Shown: positions 1 to 6,297, counted from the stretch's first letter. The stretch is 6,907 bases of DNA from Akkermansia muciniphila (GCA_943324575.2 CALPMD020000065.1:1-6907); one strand, 5' to 3'. Notes: generated from the letters alone by a model not told the origin. Numbers and translations: made by a program.

Positions 1-162
1 GTTCGAGTGGTAAAACAAGGCGAGGTCGCCCGCCTTCATGTCCTTCCACATGAAGTTCCGTGCCTGGTAGTTGCGCACACCACTCCACGGCTCGCGCTCG
101 ACCTTGGCGAGGTCGTCGATGCTGAAGACATCGGGCTCGGATTTGATCAACCAGTGGCGCAT
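1..162 (-). CDS. EVE-domain protein, N-terminal part (runs off the left edge)
   Basis: Reading leftward from an ATG at 162-160, 54 codons stay open to the window edge and begin MRHWLIKSEPDVFSIDDL, followed by WSGVRNYQARNFM, MKAGD and LFYHSN. These are hallmark blocks of the EVE domain (PUA-like fold, also called the thymocyte nuclear protein 1 family), whose bacterial members are usually 135-160 residues, so about a third is present. EVE domains are related to YTH and PUA nucleic-acid binders and are thought to bind modified bases in DNA or RNA; the role of stand-alone bacterial members is not settled. The start lies 5 bases after the lipA stop codon on the same strand, so the two are probably cotranscribed. 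The family call is firm; the exact function is unknown. Confidence 0.88.
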   Translation of the reverse strand, partial: MRHWLIKSEPDVFSIDDLAKVEREPWSGVRNYQARNFMWKDMKAGDLALFYHSN

Positions 163-167
163 GCGAT

Positions 168-1178
168 TTAGGCGATGACTTTAGCGACGGTCGGGCTGGG
201 GGCGGGCAAGGAAAGATGCTCGGGTCCGAGTTCTAGGCCATGGTTGGCGCGGACGTCAGCTTCGATTGCTTCAAGCACGTCGAGTTCCGGGCGGAAATCC
301 GCGGCATGATACGAACTGCGAACGAGCGGGCCACTGGCGACGTGGCGGAAGCCTTTGGCGAGGGCGATCGCTTTCAGTTCATCAAAGGTCTGCGGCGTGA
401 TGTACTCGACGACCGGCAGATGCTTCTGGGTCGGGCGCAGGTATTGGCCCATCGTCAGCACCGTCACATCGTGGGCGAGTAGATCGTCCATCGCTTGGAG
501 GATTTCCTCGTGGCGTTCGCCGAGGCCCAGCATCAGTCCGCTCTTGGTGGCGACTTTGCCGCTCACCATCGCCTTGGCTTTTTTCAAAACCGTGAGGCTG
601 CGCTGGTACTGGGCGCGCGAGCGGACCAGCGGCGTCAGGCGTTCGACGGTTTCGAGGTTGTGGTTGAATATATGCGGGCGGGCATCCATCACCATGGAGA
701 GCGCCCAGTCGCGGTCGTTGAAGTCGGGCACCAGCACTTCGATGATGATTTCCGGGTTCGCTTGGCGGACGGCCTCGATCGTCTGTTTGAAATGTTCGGC
801 ACCACCGTCGCGCAGATCGTCGCGGGCCACGGCTGTGATCACCACGTGGCGGAGATTCATACGCCGGGTCGCCTCGGCCACGCGCTGGGGTTCGTCGGAT
901 TCCAGTGCATCGGGCTTGGCGGTTTTGACGGCGCAGAAGCCGCAGGCGCGGGTGCACTTGTCGCCGGCGATCATAAAGGTGGCGGTGCCTTGGCCCCAGC
1001 ACTCCCAGCGGTTCGGGCACTGCGCTTCCTCGCAGACAGTCACCAGCTTCAAATCGGTGATCAGCGACTTGGTGGACCAGAACGCCGGGTTATTCGGCAA
1101 GCGGACTTTGATCCAATCCGGTTTCCGATCCCGGTGCAAAGTCGGATCCATCTTCATTTTCGGGCCGCAGCTACTCAT
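168..1178 (-). CDS. lipA: Lipoyl synthase (radical SAM)
   Basis: LipA inserts two sulfur atoms into the octanoyl chain on carrier proteins such as the E2 subunits of 2-oxoacid dehydrogenases and GcvH, the last step of lipoate biosynthesis in the cytoplasm. The 336-residue product shows both cluster motifs. The auxiliary 4Fe-4S site has Cys49, Cys54 and Cys60 (CEEAQCPNRWEC), with a serine ligand supplied by the C-terminal RSSYHA motif at 287-292. The radical SAM site has Cys75, Cys79 and Cys82 (CTRACGFC). ITAVARDDLRDGGA (114-127) and KSGLMLGLGE (212-221) are also typical, and the length is normal. The ATG at 1178 has no clear Shine-Dalgarno motif; Met8 or Met10 are possible alternative starts because the first residues (MSSCGPK) are not conserved family sequence. 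It is followed directly by the EVE gene and is divergent from murI. Confidence 0.97.
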   Translation of the reverse strand: MSSCGPKMKMDPTLHRDRKPDWIKVRLPNNPAFWSTKSLITDLKLVTVCEEAQCPNRWECWGQGTATFMIAGDKCTRACGFCAVKTAKPDALESDEPQRVAEATRRMNLRHVVITAVARDDLRDGGAEHFKQTIEAVRQANPEIIIEVLVPDFNDRDWALSMVMDARPHIFNHNLETVERLTPLVRSRAQYQRSLTVLKKAKAMVSGKVATKSGLMLGLGERHEEILQAMDDLLAHDVTVLTMGQYLRPTQKHLPVVEYITPQTFDELKAIALAKGFRHVASGPLVRSSYHAADFRPELDVLEAIEADVRANHGLELGPEHLSLPAPSPTVAKVIA

Positions 1179-1260
1179 TCCGGCGAGAGGCTAGTGTGAC
1201 GGGCGACAGCGGGGAAGGGGAAAGTCATCTCTTTTCAGGGGAAAGGGATCGCGTTGGATC

Positions 1261-1285
1261 AAAAAAATCCGGCTCCACAGAGCCG
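1261..1285 (-). terminator. Possible intrinsic terminator or attenuator, leftward
   Basis: On the minus strand, a perfect 6-bp stem CGGCTC/GAGCCG with a 4-base TGTG loop (1285-1270) is followed by GA and seven T residues (1267-1261). This is the shape of a Rho-independent terminator, though the stem is short. It reads toward lipA, about 80 bases before its start, so it could sit in a lipA leader or simply stop antisense transcription coming out of murI. Which applies depends on where the lipA promoter lies. Confidence 0.4.
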
Positions 1286-1317
1286 CTGGGATTGGGTGAG
1301 AGAGGCGTCGAATACTT

Positions 1318-1336
1318 GGCGGCTTCCGCCTTTTTT
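1318..1336 (+). terminator. Possible intrinsic terminator or attenuator, rightward
   Basis: A perfect 5-bp stem GGCGG/CCGCC with a CTT loop (1318-1330) is followed immediately by six T residues (1331-1336). It reads toward murI and lies about 88 bases before its start. The stem is short but all G-C. No gene ends to its left on the plus strand, so it is either part of a murI leader or a barrier against antisense transcription arising from lipA. Confidence 0.4.
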
Positions 1337-1423
1337 GCTTTTTCTGATTTTTCGTGGTGAAAACTTCGTCTTTCGCGGGGCTTCCCGCTTGCCGATGGCT
1401 GAGGGGCGTTCACAATCGCGGCC

Positions 1424-2227
1424 GTGAATTCAGCGCCTCTCGGATTTTTTGACTCAGGTGTCGGCGGCTTGACCGTCGTCCGCGCCGTGCAGGAATTGTT
1501 ACCTGCGGAAGACATTCTGTACCTCGGCGACACCGCCCGGCTGCCTTACGGCTCGAAAAGCCCGGAAACCATCCGCCAGTTTGCCGATGAAGACGTGCGG
1601 TTTCTCATCGCCCGCGGGGTGAAGGCCATCATCGTGGCCTGCAACACGGCGACGGCCCACGCGTTGCCGACCCTGCAGCAGAAGTATTCCATCCCCATCC
1701 TCGGCGTGATCGAGCCGGGCGTCGATGCCGCACTCGCTTGTCCGAATGCTGAACGCATCGGCATTATCGCCACCCGCGGGACGATCCGCTCGCATGCCTA
1801 TCAGCATGCGCTAGCGCTGCGTAAAACCGGCCTGATCATCCACGGTCAGGCTGCGCCGCTGTTGGTGCCATTGATCGAGGAAAACTGGATCGATCATCCG
1901 GCCACGCGGCTGGTTTTGAAAACTTATCTCGATCCCTTGGTGGAGAAGGGGATTGATACACTGATGCTCGCCTGCACCCACTATCCACTGCTGATCCCGG
2001 TCTTGCGGGAACTTTTGCCGGCGGATGTGCGTTTGGTGGACTCAGCGACGACCTGCGCCGAGCATTTAATAAAAGAACTCACGCGCTTGGATCTTCTTGA
2101 GACGACTGCGCGCGAAGGCACGTTGGAACTCCACCTGACCGACCTTTCCGAGGAGTTTGAATCGCTGGCCCGCCAGTTTCTCAAAAAGTCGCCCGGTCGC
2201 ATCCACCGGGCGGTGCTCGGGAATTGA
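1424..2227 (+). CDS. murI: Glutamate racemase
   Basis: MurI converts L-glutamate to D-glutamate, which MurD adds to UDP-MurNAc-L-Ala in cytoplasmic peptidoglycan synthesis. The 267-residue product has normal family length and the expected blocks: FDSGVGGLTV (9-18, with Asp10 and Ser11), YLGDTARLPYG (33-43), the first catalytic cysteine in ACNTA (Cys73) and the second in ACTHYP (Cys184, with His186 beside it). The two cysteines act as the paired acid/base residues of this cofactor-independent racemase. The start is a GTG at 1424, which places the FDSGVGG motif as near the N-terminus as usual; there is no clear Shine-Dalgarno motif. It is the first gene of a plus-strand group, with the A-type Fe-S carrier 55 bases downstream. 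Confidence 0.96.
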   Translation: MNSAPLGFFDSGVGGLTVVRAVQELLPAEDILYLGDTARLPYGSKSPETIRQFADEDVRFLIARGVKAIIVACNTATAHALPTLQQKYSIPILGVIEPGVDAALACPNAERIGIIATRGTIRSHAYQHALALRKTGLIIHGQAAPLLVPLIEENWIDHPATRLVLKTYLDPLVEKGIDTLMLACTHYPLLIPVLRELLPADVRLVDSATTCAEHLIKELTRLDLLETTAREGTLELHLTDLSEEFESLARQFLKKSPGRIHRAVLGN

Positions 2228-2282
2228 TCCGGTGTTTCCAGTTTTAAATTTTTGAGAAAGCGATTAGCTTGCTGCATTGAAC

Positions 2283-2654
2283 ATGATTACCATCACCCCA
2301 AAAGCCGTCGAAGAACTCGGCAAGCTCCTCGCCGATAAGGCGAAGTCTCCGCAATCGGGCCTGCGCCTCGCCGTGCGCCGCGGCGGTTGCGCTGGCTGGC
2401 AATACGAAATGAACGTGGCCGACCCCGAGCCCGGTGATGAGATCGTCGAGTCCGGCACCGCACGGGTCATCGTTGCAGGGGACAGCCTCGTGCGCTTGAA
2501 TGGCTGCGAAATCGACTTTTCCGACGACCTGACCGATGCGGGCTTTAAAATTAACAACCCACACGCCGCTCGTTCCTGCGGCTGCGGCACCTCGTTTGAA
2601 TCCGCCGATGAGCCGGCCGTGGCCATGGCCGACGGCGAAGCTTGTGCACCCTAG
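2283..2654 (+). CDS. A-type iron-sulfur carrier protein (IscA/HesB/ErpA family)
   Basis: A-type carriers receive Fe-S clusters from scaffold proteins and pass them to apo-enzymes in the cytoplasm. The 123-residue product (from the ATG at 2283) begins MITITPKAVEEL and carries the three invariant cysteines: Cys36 in RRGGCAGWQY and Cys99 and Cys101 in ARSCGCGTSF, with the usual FKINNP block before the last pair. A TTG two codons earlier (2277) is possible, but the ATG fits the family start. Members are usually about 105-120 residues; here the CGCG motif is followed by a non-conserved acidic tail of about 20 residues that contains an extra cysteine. Which paralogue (IscA, SufA or ErpA) it is cannot be decided from sequence alone. 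A role in supplying LipA, encoded nearby, is plausible but inferred. Confidence 0.93.
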   Translation: MITITPKAVEELGKLLADKAKSPQSGLRLAVRRGGCAGWQYEMNVADPEPGDEIVESGTARVIVAGDSLVRLNGCEIDFSDDLTDAGFKINNPHAARSCGCGTSFESADEPAVAMADGEACAP

Positions 2655-2680
2655 CTGAAAAAGCCATTGCCGCCACGCAC

Positions 2681-3421
2681 GTGTCACTGACCCTCGACGA
2701 CCCATTACCGCGCCGCCCACCCTATTTTTGGTGGTTGCTGGCCAATGCCTTGGCCTTGTGCTTTGCGGTCATCAGCTGGGCGGCCTGTCTCCATGTTTTC
2801 AAAAACCCCGAACTGCCGCGCAACTACGCCATTCTCGGCAAAATCGGTCGCCTGCCCGTCTTGAAGCGCTATACCGTGCTCGACGTCCCCAATGGTAGCG
2901 CCCTCTCGCCCAAGGAGCTCTACGCCCGCTACTTCGGCTACAGCGACGACCAACGCAAGCGGACTAACTCGCTAATAATGCGCAATTACCTGACCAACTT
3001 CGAACGCCCGCTGCTGCTGGCCTATGTCGAGGGGGACTATCAGGTGACCGCCGTCCGCCAGCTGGATTCCCGAGACTTTTTAGATCCGGGCGTCGTCATG
3101 CGCGCGCAGGCCATGGTCAAACCCGATGAAATCAGTCCGCCACTGCCCTATCCGGTCTTTATCGAATATCTGTTCCCAACGCCCCAGCCCAATGTGGCCG
3201 AGATGTTCAAACTGGGCGATATCCTCAGTGTCAAAAAGAACCCCAATTGCGCAGCTGTCGTTCACATCGCCAAGATCACGCACGACGAGGAGCCCGCTCT
3301 TTTACTGACAGTCATCCCGATCGCCTATGGGCCCTATCAAATCGACGATGCTGCTGCCTTCCAGATTGAGCCGCCGAGCTTGCTGCGCCCTGCGGCTGCG
3401 TTTCCAGTGATGAATCACTAA
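2681..3421 (+). CDS. Unknown protein with one N-terminal membrane segment
   Basis: I do not recognise this family. From a GTG at 2681 the product is 246 residues. A short N-terminus with two arginines (PRRPP) leads into one hydrophobic segment at about residues 15-40, rich in Trp, Leu and Ala. The rest, about 200 residues, is a soluble domain with several compact blocks (PRNYAILGKIGRLPVLKRYT, SPKELYARYFGY, NYLTNFERPLLL, YVEGDYQV, LFPTPQP). The positive N-terminus predicts a C-terminal domain outside the cytoplasmic membrane. The last third has beta-like alternation and ends with a proline-rich stretch. A TTG at 2642, overlapping the A-type carrier gene by 13 bases, would add 13 residues; no ATG occurs before the soluble domain. 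Spacing of 26 bases suggests it is transcribed with the carrier gene. No enzymatic motif is visible. Confidence 0.8.
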   Translation: MSLTLDDPLPRRPPYFWWLLANALALCFAVISWAACLHVFKNPELPRNYAILGKIGRLPVLKRYTVLDVPNGSALSPKELYARYFGYSDDQRKRTNSLIMRNYLTNFERPLLLAYVEGDYQVTAVRQLDSRDFLDPGVVMRAQAMVKPDEISPPLPYPVFIEYLFPTPQPNVAEMFKLGDILSVKKNPNCAAVVHIAKITHDEEPALLLTVIPIAYGPYQIDDAAAFQIEPPSLLRPAAAFPVMNH

Positions 3422-3531
3422 GATCGTCACCCGATCCGTGTGGACCGTGATGGCGGCTTGCGAAGCTGTAGGGCAGCAGCTAGATTGAACATATGATGGA
3501 AATTCATGCCCAGCAGCTCCTGCCTTGCCTG
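3422..3531. other. Convergent intergenic spacer without a clear terminator
   Basis: The membrane-protein gene and the methyltransferase-like gene end toward each other here. One small dyad is visible, AGCTG/CAGCT with an 8-base loop (about 3464-3481), but it has no T run on either strand. The octamer CAGCAGCT occurs twice, about 40 bases apart (in 3470-3520). No continuation of the methyltransferase family's C-terminal domain could be read in this gap, which is too short to hold it. Confidence 0.5.
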
Positions 3532-4431
3532 TTAGGATTCGGACCAGCGATGGCATCGCTTCCCGACCTGATAGGTCTCGAGCTTATCCAGTCCGGCGCT
3601 GTGCTCCAGCGCGCGGATGGCTATGACGTTCGCGGTCACGGCCAGCTCGTGATGGGCGTCGTGGCGGCCATAGAGCCGCAAGGATCCGCCATGATCGGGT
3701 AAAGTTTCGACATCAAAAATCGTCAATCCATGCTGAGCGAAGATTTTTTCCACGGTGAACAATGAGAAGTAGAGGTCATCATGGGGTGCGGTGGCGACGG
3801 CCTCATTTAGTTCCATGCGCTTCAGCAAGTGGGGGAATTCCAAGGTGAAGATCCCTTCGGGCTTGAGGATGGTTTGGATGCCGACGACGAAGTCGTTGAG
3901 GTCGGGTACGCCGTTGAGGCTATGATTGCTGATGAAGAAGTCGGCCTGGCGGTTCTCTGCGGTGAGCCTTTCCGCGACATCGCCCCCGAAGCATTCGACG
4001 ATGGAAGGAATATCGTGTTGGCGCGGGTGGGGGCTGGGGGGCGCTGTCGGTTCGATTCCCAGTACGGGGATGTTGGCGCGCTGGAAGTCGGGCAAAAAGT
4101 CGCCGTCGTTGCAGGTGTGTTGGATGACCAGGTTGTCCGGCGTCAGTCCGAAGCGGTTGATCATCCGGTCGGTGAAATGCGTCGCGCGCTGTTGTCTGGA
4201 GAACGTGTCAAGATCGCTGTCGTTGGAGATGAAGAATGGCTGGTCAAAGCGGTGATTGGGCGCCTGCACGAGGAAGCAGCTGTCGCAGATGAAAACATGG
4301 AGCGCTGGGAAGCGTGGGGCCTTGGCTTCAATGTTCGAGGTCGGCGGCAAATGAGGTGCCGTGGAGATTCCGAGATCTGCCATGGTGGTGGCCACGGGGG
4401 AGTGGCAAAAGCGACAATTGGGGGGATTCAT
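3532..4431 (-). CDS. Short, diverged sugar C-methyltransferase-like protein
   Basis: The 299-residue product resembles the N-terminal and SAM-binding parts of the deoxysugar C-methyltransferase family (TylCIII/NovU/TcaB9-like). A zinc-finger pair is present at Cys6/Cys9 (CRFC) and Cys49/Cys52 (CDSC), followed by LVQ. The SAM-domain region has CNDGDFL (107-113), GIEPT (125-129), VPDLNDFV (175-182), LKPEGIFTLEFP (189-200) and FDVETLPDHGGSLRLY (239-254). It differs at key places: the usual EIGSNDG is QHTCNDG, the NVxAHV block reads NHSLNGV, and the catalytic YHEH block reads PHDD (216-219). Relatives are about 400 residues with a further C-terminal domain; this one stops just after the SAM domain. 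I chose the ATG at 4431 over one at 4488 because the finger then starts at residue 6, as in relatives, and a promoter-like sequence lies between the two. It may be a non-catalytic or repurposed protein, or a decaying gene. Confidence 0.72.
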   Translation of the reverse strand: MNPPNCRFCHSPVATTMADLGISTAPHLPPTSNIEAKAPRFPALHVFICDSCFLVQAPNHRFDQPFFISNDSDLDTFSRQQRATHFTDRMINRFGLTPDNLVIQHTCNDGDFLPDFQRANIPVLGIEPTAPPSPHPRQHDIPSIVECFGGDVAERLTAENRQADFFISNHSLNGVPDLNDFVVGIQTILKPEGIFTLEFPHLLKRMELNEAVATAPHDDLYFSLFTVEKIFAQHGLTIFDVETLPDHGGSLRLYGRHDAHHELAVTANVIAIRALEHSAGLDKLETYQVGKRCHRWSES

Positions 4432-4468
4432 GACCGTTAGGTTTAAGTTTTTCGCAGGGGGGATTTGC

Positions 4469-4510
4469 GTGATGATTTTTTTACCCATTCATTGGGATCG
4501 CTGTCATCAC
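4469..4510 (-). promoter_or_regulatory. Candidate promoter inside a nested inverted repeat
   Basis: On the minus strand, ATGACA (4507-4502, five of six matches to the -35 consensus) and TAAAAA (4483-4478, four of six to the -10 consensus) are 18 bases apart. Transcription would start near 4471, about 40 bases before the ATG at 4431. The promoter is bracketed by a perfect 7-bp inverted repeat, GTGATGA (4469-4475) and TCATCAC (4504-4510), with a second dyad inside, CCCA/TGGG (4484-4487, 4493-4496). The symmetry suggests an operator for a dimeric regulator, but this is inference. Confidence 0.45.
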
Positions 4511-4574
4511 ATTTCAGCGCTGGTGAGGGGGATTTGTTGCAAATTCATATGCGGCATGGCTACCAGCGTGCGGT

Positions 4575-5240
4575 TTAATATCCAACCACGCCTGACCAAA
4601 TTGTCGTTTCGTCCGCTGGGGTCTCGGAAGTGGCGCTCAGGACCGGTTCGCTGGGCATGCCACGGGTGACTTTGACGGGGGTGCCGATTTTGGTGACTTG
4701 GTATAATTCCGGGACAAAATCGCGGGGCAGGCGGATGCAACCGTGCGATACAGCCTCACCCGGGCGTGGGATATCCCCACCATGCATGCCCACCCCGTAG
4801 CCTGTGATCCGCATCCAATAAGGCATGGAGGCAGGAACGTAGCGGTTCCCCGGCGGCACGGGCGTGCTCGGCTGTGCATCGTGGTTTGTCAGGTTGCCCA
4901 CAGCATCTGCGATGTAGCCGTAGCGGTTGGAATGTTTCAGCGGCATTTTTTCGGTGATGCGGTAGTTTCCCGGGCAGGTCGCATAGCCGGGTTTGCCCGT
5001 GGAAACATAGGACCAGCCGATGGGCCTGCCGCCGCGCTGGTAGGTGGCGATTTGCTCGGCGAGATCGATACGCACGCTCACTTCTCCGGGCCCGCCATCG
5101 TCATGCCATTCGTAAAGAATCGGCTTGGCCCTGTCCTTGACCGGCGGCGTGCTGCCAAAAATCGTACAAGAGCAGGTCATCAGCGACAGGCTGGCAACCG
5201 AACCGAGGATGATGGTGCGTTGGCTGATGTAGAATCTCAT
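4575..5240 (-). CDS. Exported L,D-transpeptidase (YkuD domain), probable lipoprotein
   Basis: YkuD-family L,D-transpeptidases form 3-3 peptidoglycan crosslinks or attach proteins to meso-diaminopimelate, working outside the cytoplasmic membrane. The 221-residue product begins with a basic stretch (MRFYISQR) and a hydrophobic core, then LMTCSC at 20-25. Cys23 or Cys25 could be the lipidated residue, although neither is an ideal lipobox, so a plain signal peptide is possible. The YkuD domain follows (about 50-195): VRIDLAEQIATYQ, STGKPGYATCPGNY, MHGGDIP with His153, and the catalytic SHGCIRLP with His166, Cys168 and Arg170. A longer frame from 5393 adds 51 residues but would begin upstream of the promoter and hide the signal peptide, so the ATG at 5240 is preferred. 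About 30 polar residues follow the domain. Confidence 0.93.
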   Translation of the reverse strand: MRFYISQRTIILGSVASLSLMTCSCTIFGSTPPVKDRAKPILYEWHDDGGPGEVSVRIDLAEQIATYQRGGRPIGWSYVSTGKPGYATCPGNYRITEKMPLKHSNRYGYIADAVGNLTNHDAQPSTPVPPGNRYVPASMPYWMRITGYGVGMHGGDIPRPGEAVSHGCIRLPRDFVPELYQVTKIGTPVKVTRGMPSEPVLSATSETPADETTIWSGVVGY

Positions 5241-5273
5241 GGCGTGACGCAGATGCGGAGAAATTGACTTGCC

Positions 5274-5302
5274 ATTGTAACACCGATGGGGAGATGAGTC
5301 AA
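5274..5302 (-). promoter_or_regulatory. Sigma-70-type promoter of the L,D-transpeptidase gene
   Basis: On the minus strand, TTGACT (5302-5297) and TACAAT (5279-5274) are separated by exactly 17 bases; each box has five of six consensus matches. The start would be near 5267, giving a leader of about 27 bases before the ATG at 5240. The -35 box is one arm of an inverted repeat: TTGACT also occurs on the plus strand at 5264-5269, which would fall around the transcription start. The leader has no clear Shine-Dalgarno motif. Confidence 0.75.
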
Positions 5303-5352
5303 CTTGGCGTCGATTGCGGGCGGGGTTGACAGGGCGGTTAGACAGTCCTTGG

Positions 5353-6297
5353 ATGGCTGGGATGCGGGATGGATTGGCAAATGAGGTACTCAAGGGAGTG
5401 TCGCGCTCATTTTATTTGAGTTTGCGACTGCTGCCTGCGCCGATGCGCGGGGCGGCCAGCCTCGGTTATCTGCTGGCGCGGACTAGCGACACTCTGGCCG
5501 ACAGCGCGCAGGCACCCATGGACTTGCGCCTGCAATGCCTCGATTCCTTCAAACGCGCGGTCGCCGGAAACTCGGAGGCACCGCGTTGGCCGGTCGCCAT
5601 GCTCCATGCCATCCCCGACCCACGGGAAAGGATCCTGCTCGAGTCCTCCGCGGAAGTTTTTCACCGCTTGCATGCCCTGCCACCCGCGGAGGCGCATCTC
5701 GTGCGCGAGGTGCTGGAAACAATCGTCAGCGGCCAGTCGCTCGACTTGCGGCGCTTTGCCACCGCCAGCCCGCAGGCACCCGTCGCCCTGCGTGACGATG
5801 CCGAGCTCGACGACTACGCCTGGCGGGTCGCCGGCTGTGTGGGTGCCTTTTGGACCCAGCTCGGTTTCCTTACCTTGGGCGATCGGTACTCCACCGCCCC
5901 GCAGCAGGACTTGTTAGCGCAGGGCATCGCCTACGGCAAAGGGCTACAGCTGGTCAATATCCTGCGCGACCTTGCCGCCGATCTGGCGATGGGCCGCTGT
6001 TACTTGCCGGTGGCGGATCCGCAGAATCGAGACGCCCTCGTCGCCTGCCATGCCCGCTGGTTGCTCCGCGCGGATGCTTGGCTGGCGCAGGGCGAAAGCT
6101 ACGCGGCAACGCTGGCCACCCGCCGTCTGCGTGCGGCCACGCGCTTGCCCGCACTCATCGCCCGCGCCACCCTGGACCCGCTGCGAGGCGCGTCTTGGCA
6201 AGAGCTCCAGACGCCGACGAAAGTCCCGCGAAGCATGGTGTATCGATTGCTGCTGCGCGCATTTTTCACCGCGCGCGTCGGGTCGCTCCCTGAGTGA
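5353..6297 (+). CDS. Squalene/phytoene synthase family protein
   Basis: This family joins two prenyl diphosphates head to head: two farnesyl diphosphates to squalene (or its presqualene intermediate), or two geranylgeranyl diphosphates to phytoene. The 314-residue product is helical and has both aspartate-rich motifs that bind magnesium-diphosphate: DTLAD (46-50, in LLARTSDTLAD) and DLAAD (206-210, in LVNILRDLAADLAMGRCYLP). VSRSFYLSL (16-24), GQSLDLRRF (127-135) and YAWRVAGCVG (155-164) are also typical. The VSRSFYLSL type of N-terminus makes a squalene-type product more likely than phytoene, but substrate cannot be settled here. No hpnC, hpnE, cyclase or carotenoid gene is in the window. Start choice is open: ATG at 5353 (used) or 5362; a TTG at 5314 would put non-conserved residues in front. 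A TTGACA at 5326-5331 has only a poor -10 partner (TTGGAT, 5349-5354). Divergent from the L,D-transpeptidase. Confidence 0.92.
   Translation: MAGMRDGLANEVLKGVSRSFYLSLRLLPAPMRGAASLGYLLARTSDTLADSAQAPMDLRLQCLDSFKRAVAGNSEAPRWPVAMLHAIPDPRERILLESSAEVFHRLHALPPAEAHLVREVLETIVSGQSLDLRRFATASPQAPVALRDDAELDDYAWRVAGCVGAFWTQLGFLTLGDRYSTAPQQDLLAQGIAYGKGLQLVNILRDLAADLAMGRCYLPVADPQNRDALVACHARWLLRADAWLAQGESYAATLATRRLRAATRLPALIARATLDPLRGASWQELQTPTKVPRSMVYRLLLRAFFTARVGSLPE

Larger units (their letters stand above)
1179..1423. other. Divergent lipA/murI intergenic spacer
   Basis: This spacer must hold the promoters of both flanking genes, but I see no strong sigma-70 pair. The best weak candidate for murI is TTGCTT, a 17-base gap, then TGAAAA (about 1335-1363), with only three matches in each box. 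The region is rich in runs of A and T (1261-1267, 1331-1336) and holds three short hairpins: 1270-1285, 1318-1330 and 1375-1388 (GCGGG/CCCGC with a GCTT loop). Minus-strand open frames here give low-complexity products without family features and look non-coding. Confidence 0.6.

Noticed and set aside
355..1199. Long open frames on the plus strand opposite lipA (up to 279 codons)
   Set aside because: They lie wholly antisense to a clear lipA, their products have no family motifs, and they reflect the GC-rich codon pattern of the real gene.
3302..3556. A frameshifted C-terminal part of the methyltransferase in an overlapping minus-strand frame
   Set aside because: The 84-codon product shows none of the conserved blocks of the family's C-terminal domain and overlaps the convergent membrane-protein gene.
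3829..4440. A 203-codon plus-strand frame opposite the methyltransferase-like gene
   Set aside because: Its product is a Gly/Val/Glu-rich shadow with no recognisable domain, while the minus strand carries zinc-finger and SAM-domain blocks.
4432..4488. N-terminal extension of 19 residues for the methyltransferase-like protein
   Set aside because: Its ATG lies inside the candidate promoter spacer, and relatives begin only a few residues before the first CxxC.
4743..5267. A 174-codon plus-strand frame opposite the L,D-transpeptidase
   Set aside because: It is antisense to a gene with an intact catalytic motif and its own promoter, and its product has no family features.
5241..5393. N-terminal extension of 51 residues for the L,D-transpeptidase
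   Set aside because: It would start upstream of the near-consensus promoter, run into the divergent prenyl synthase gene and bury the signal peptide.
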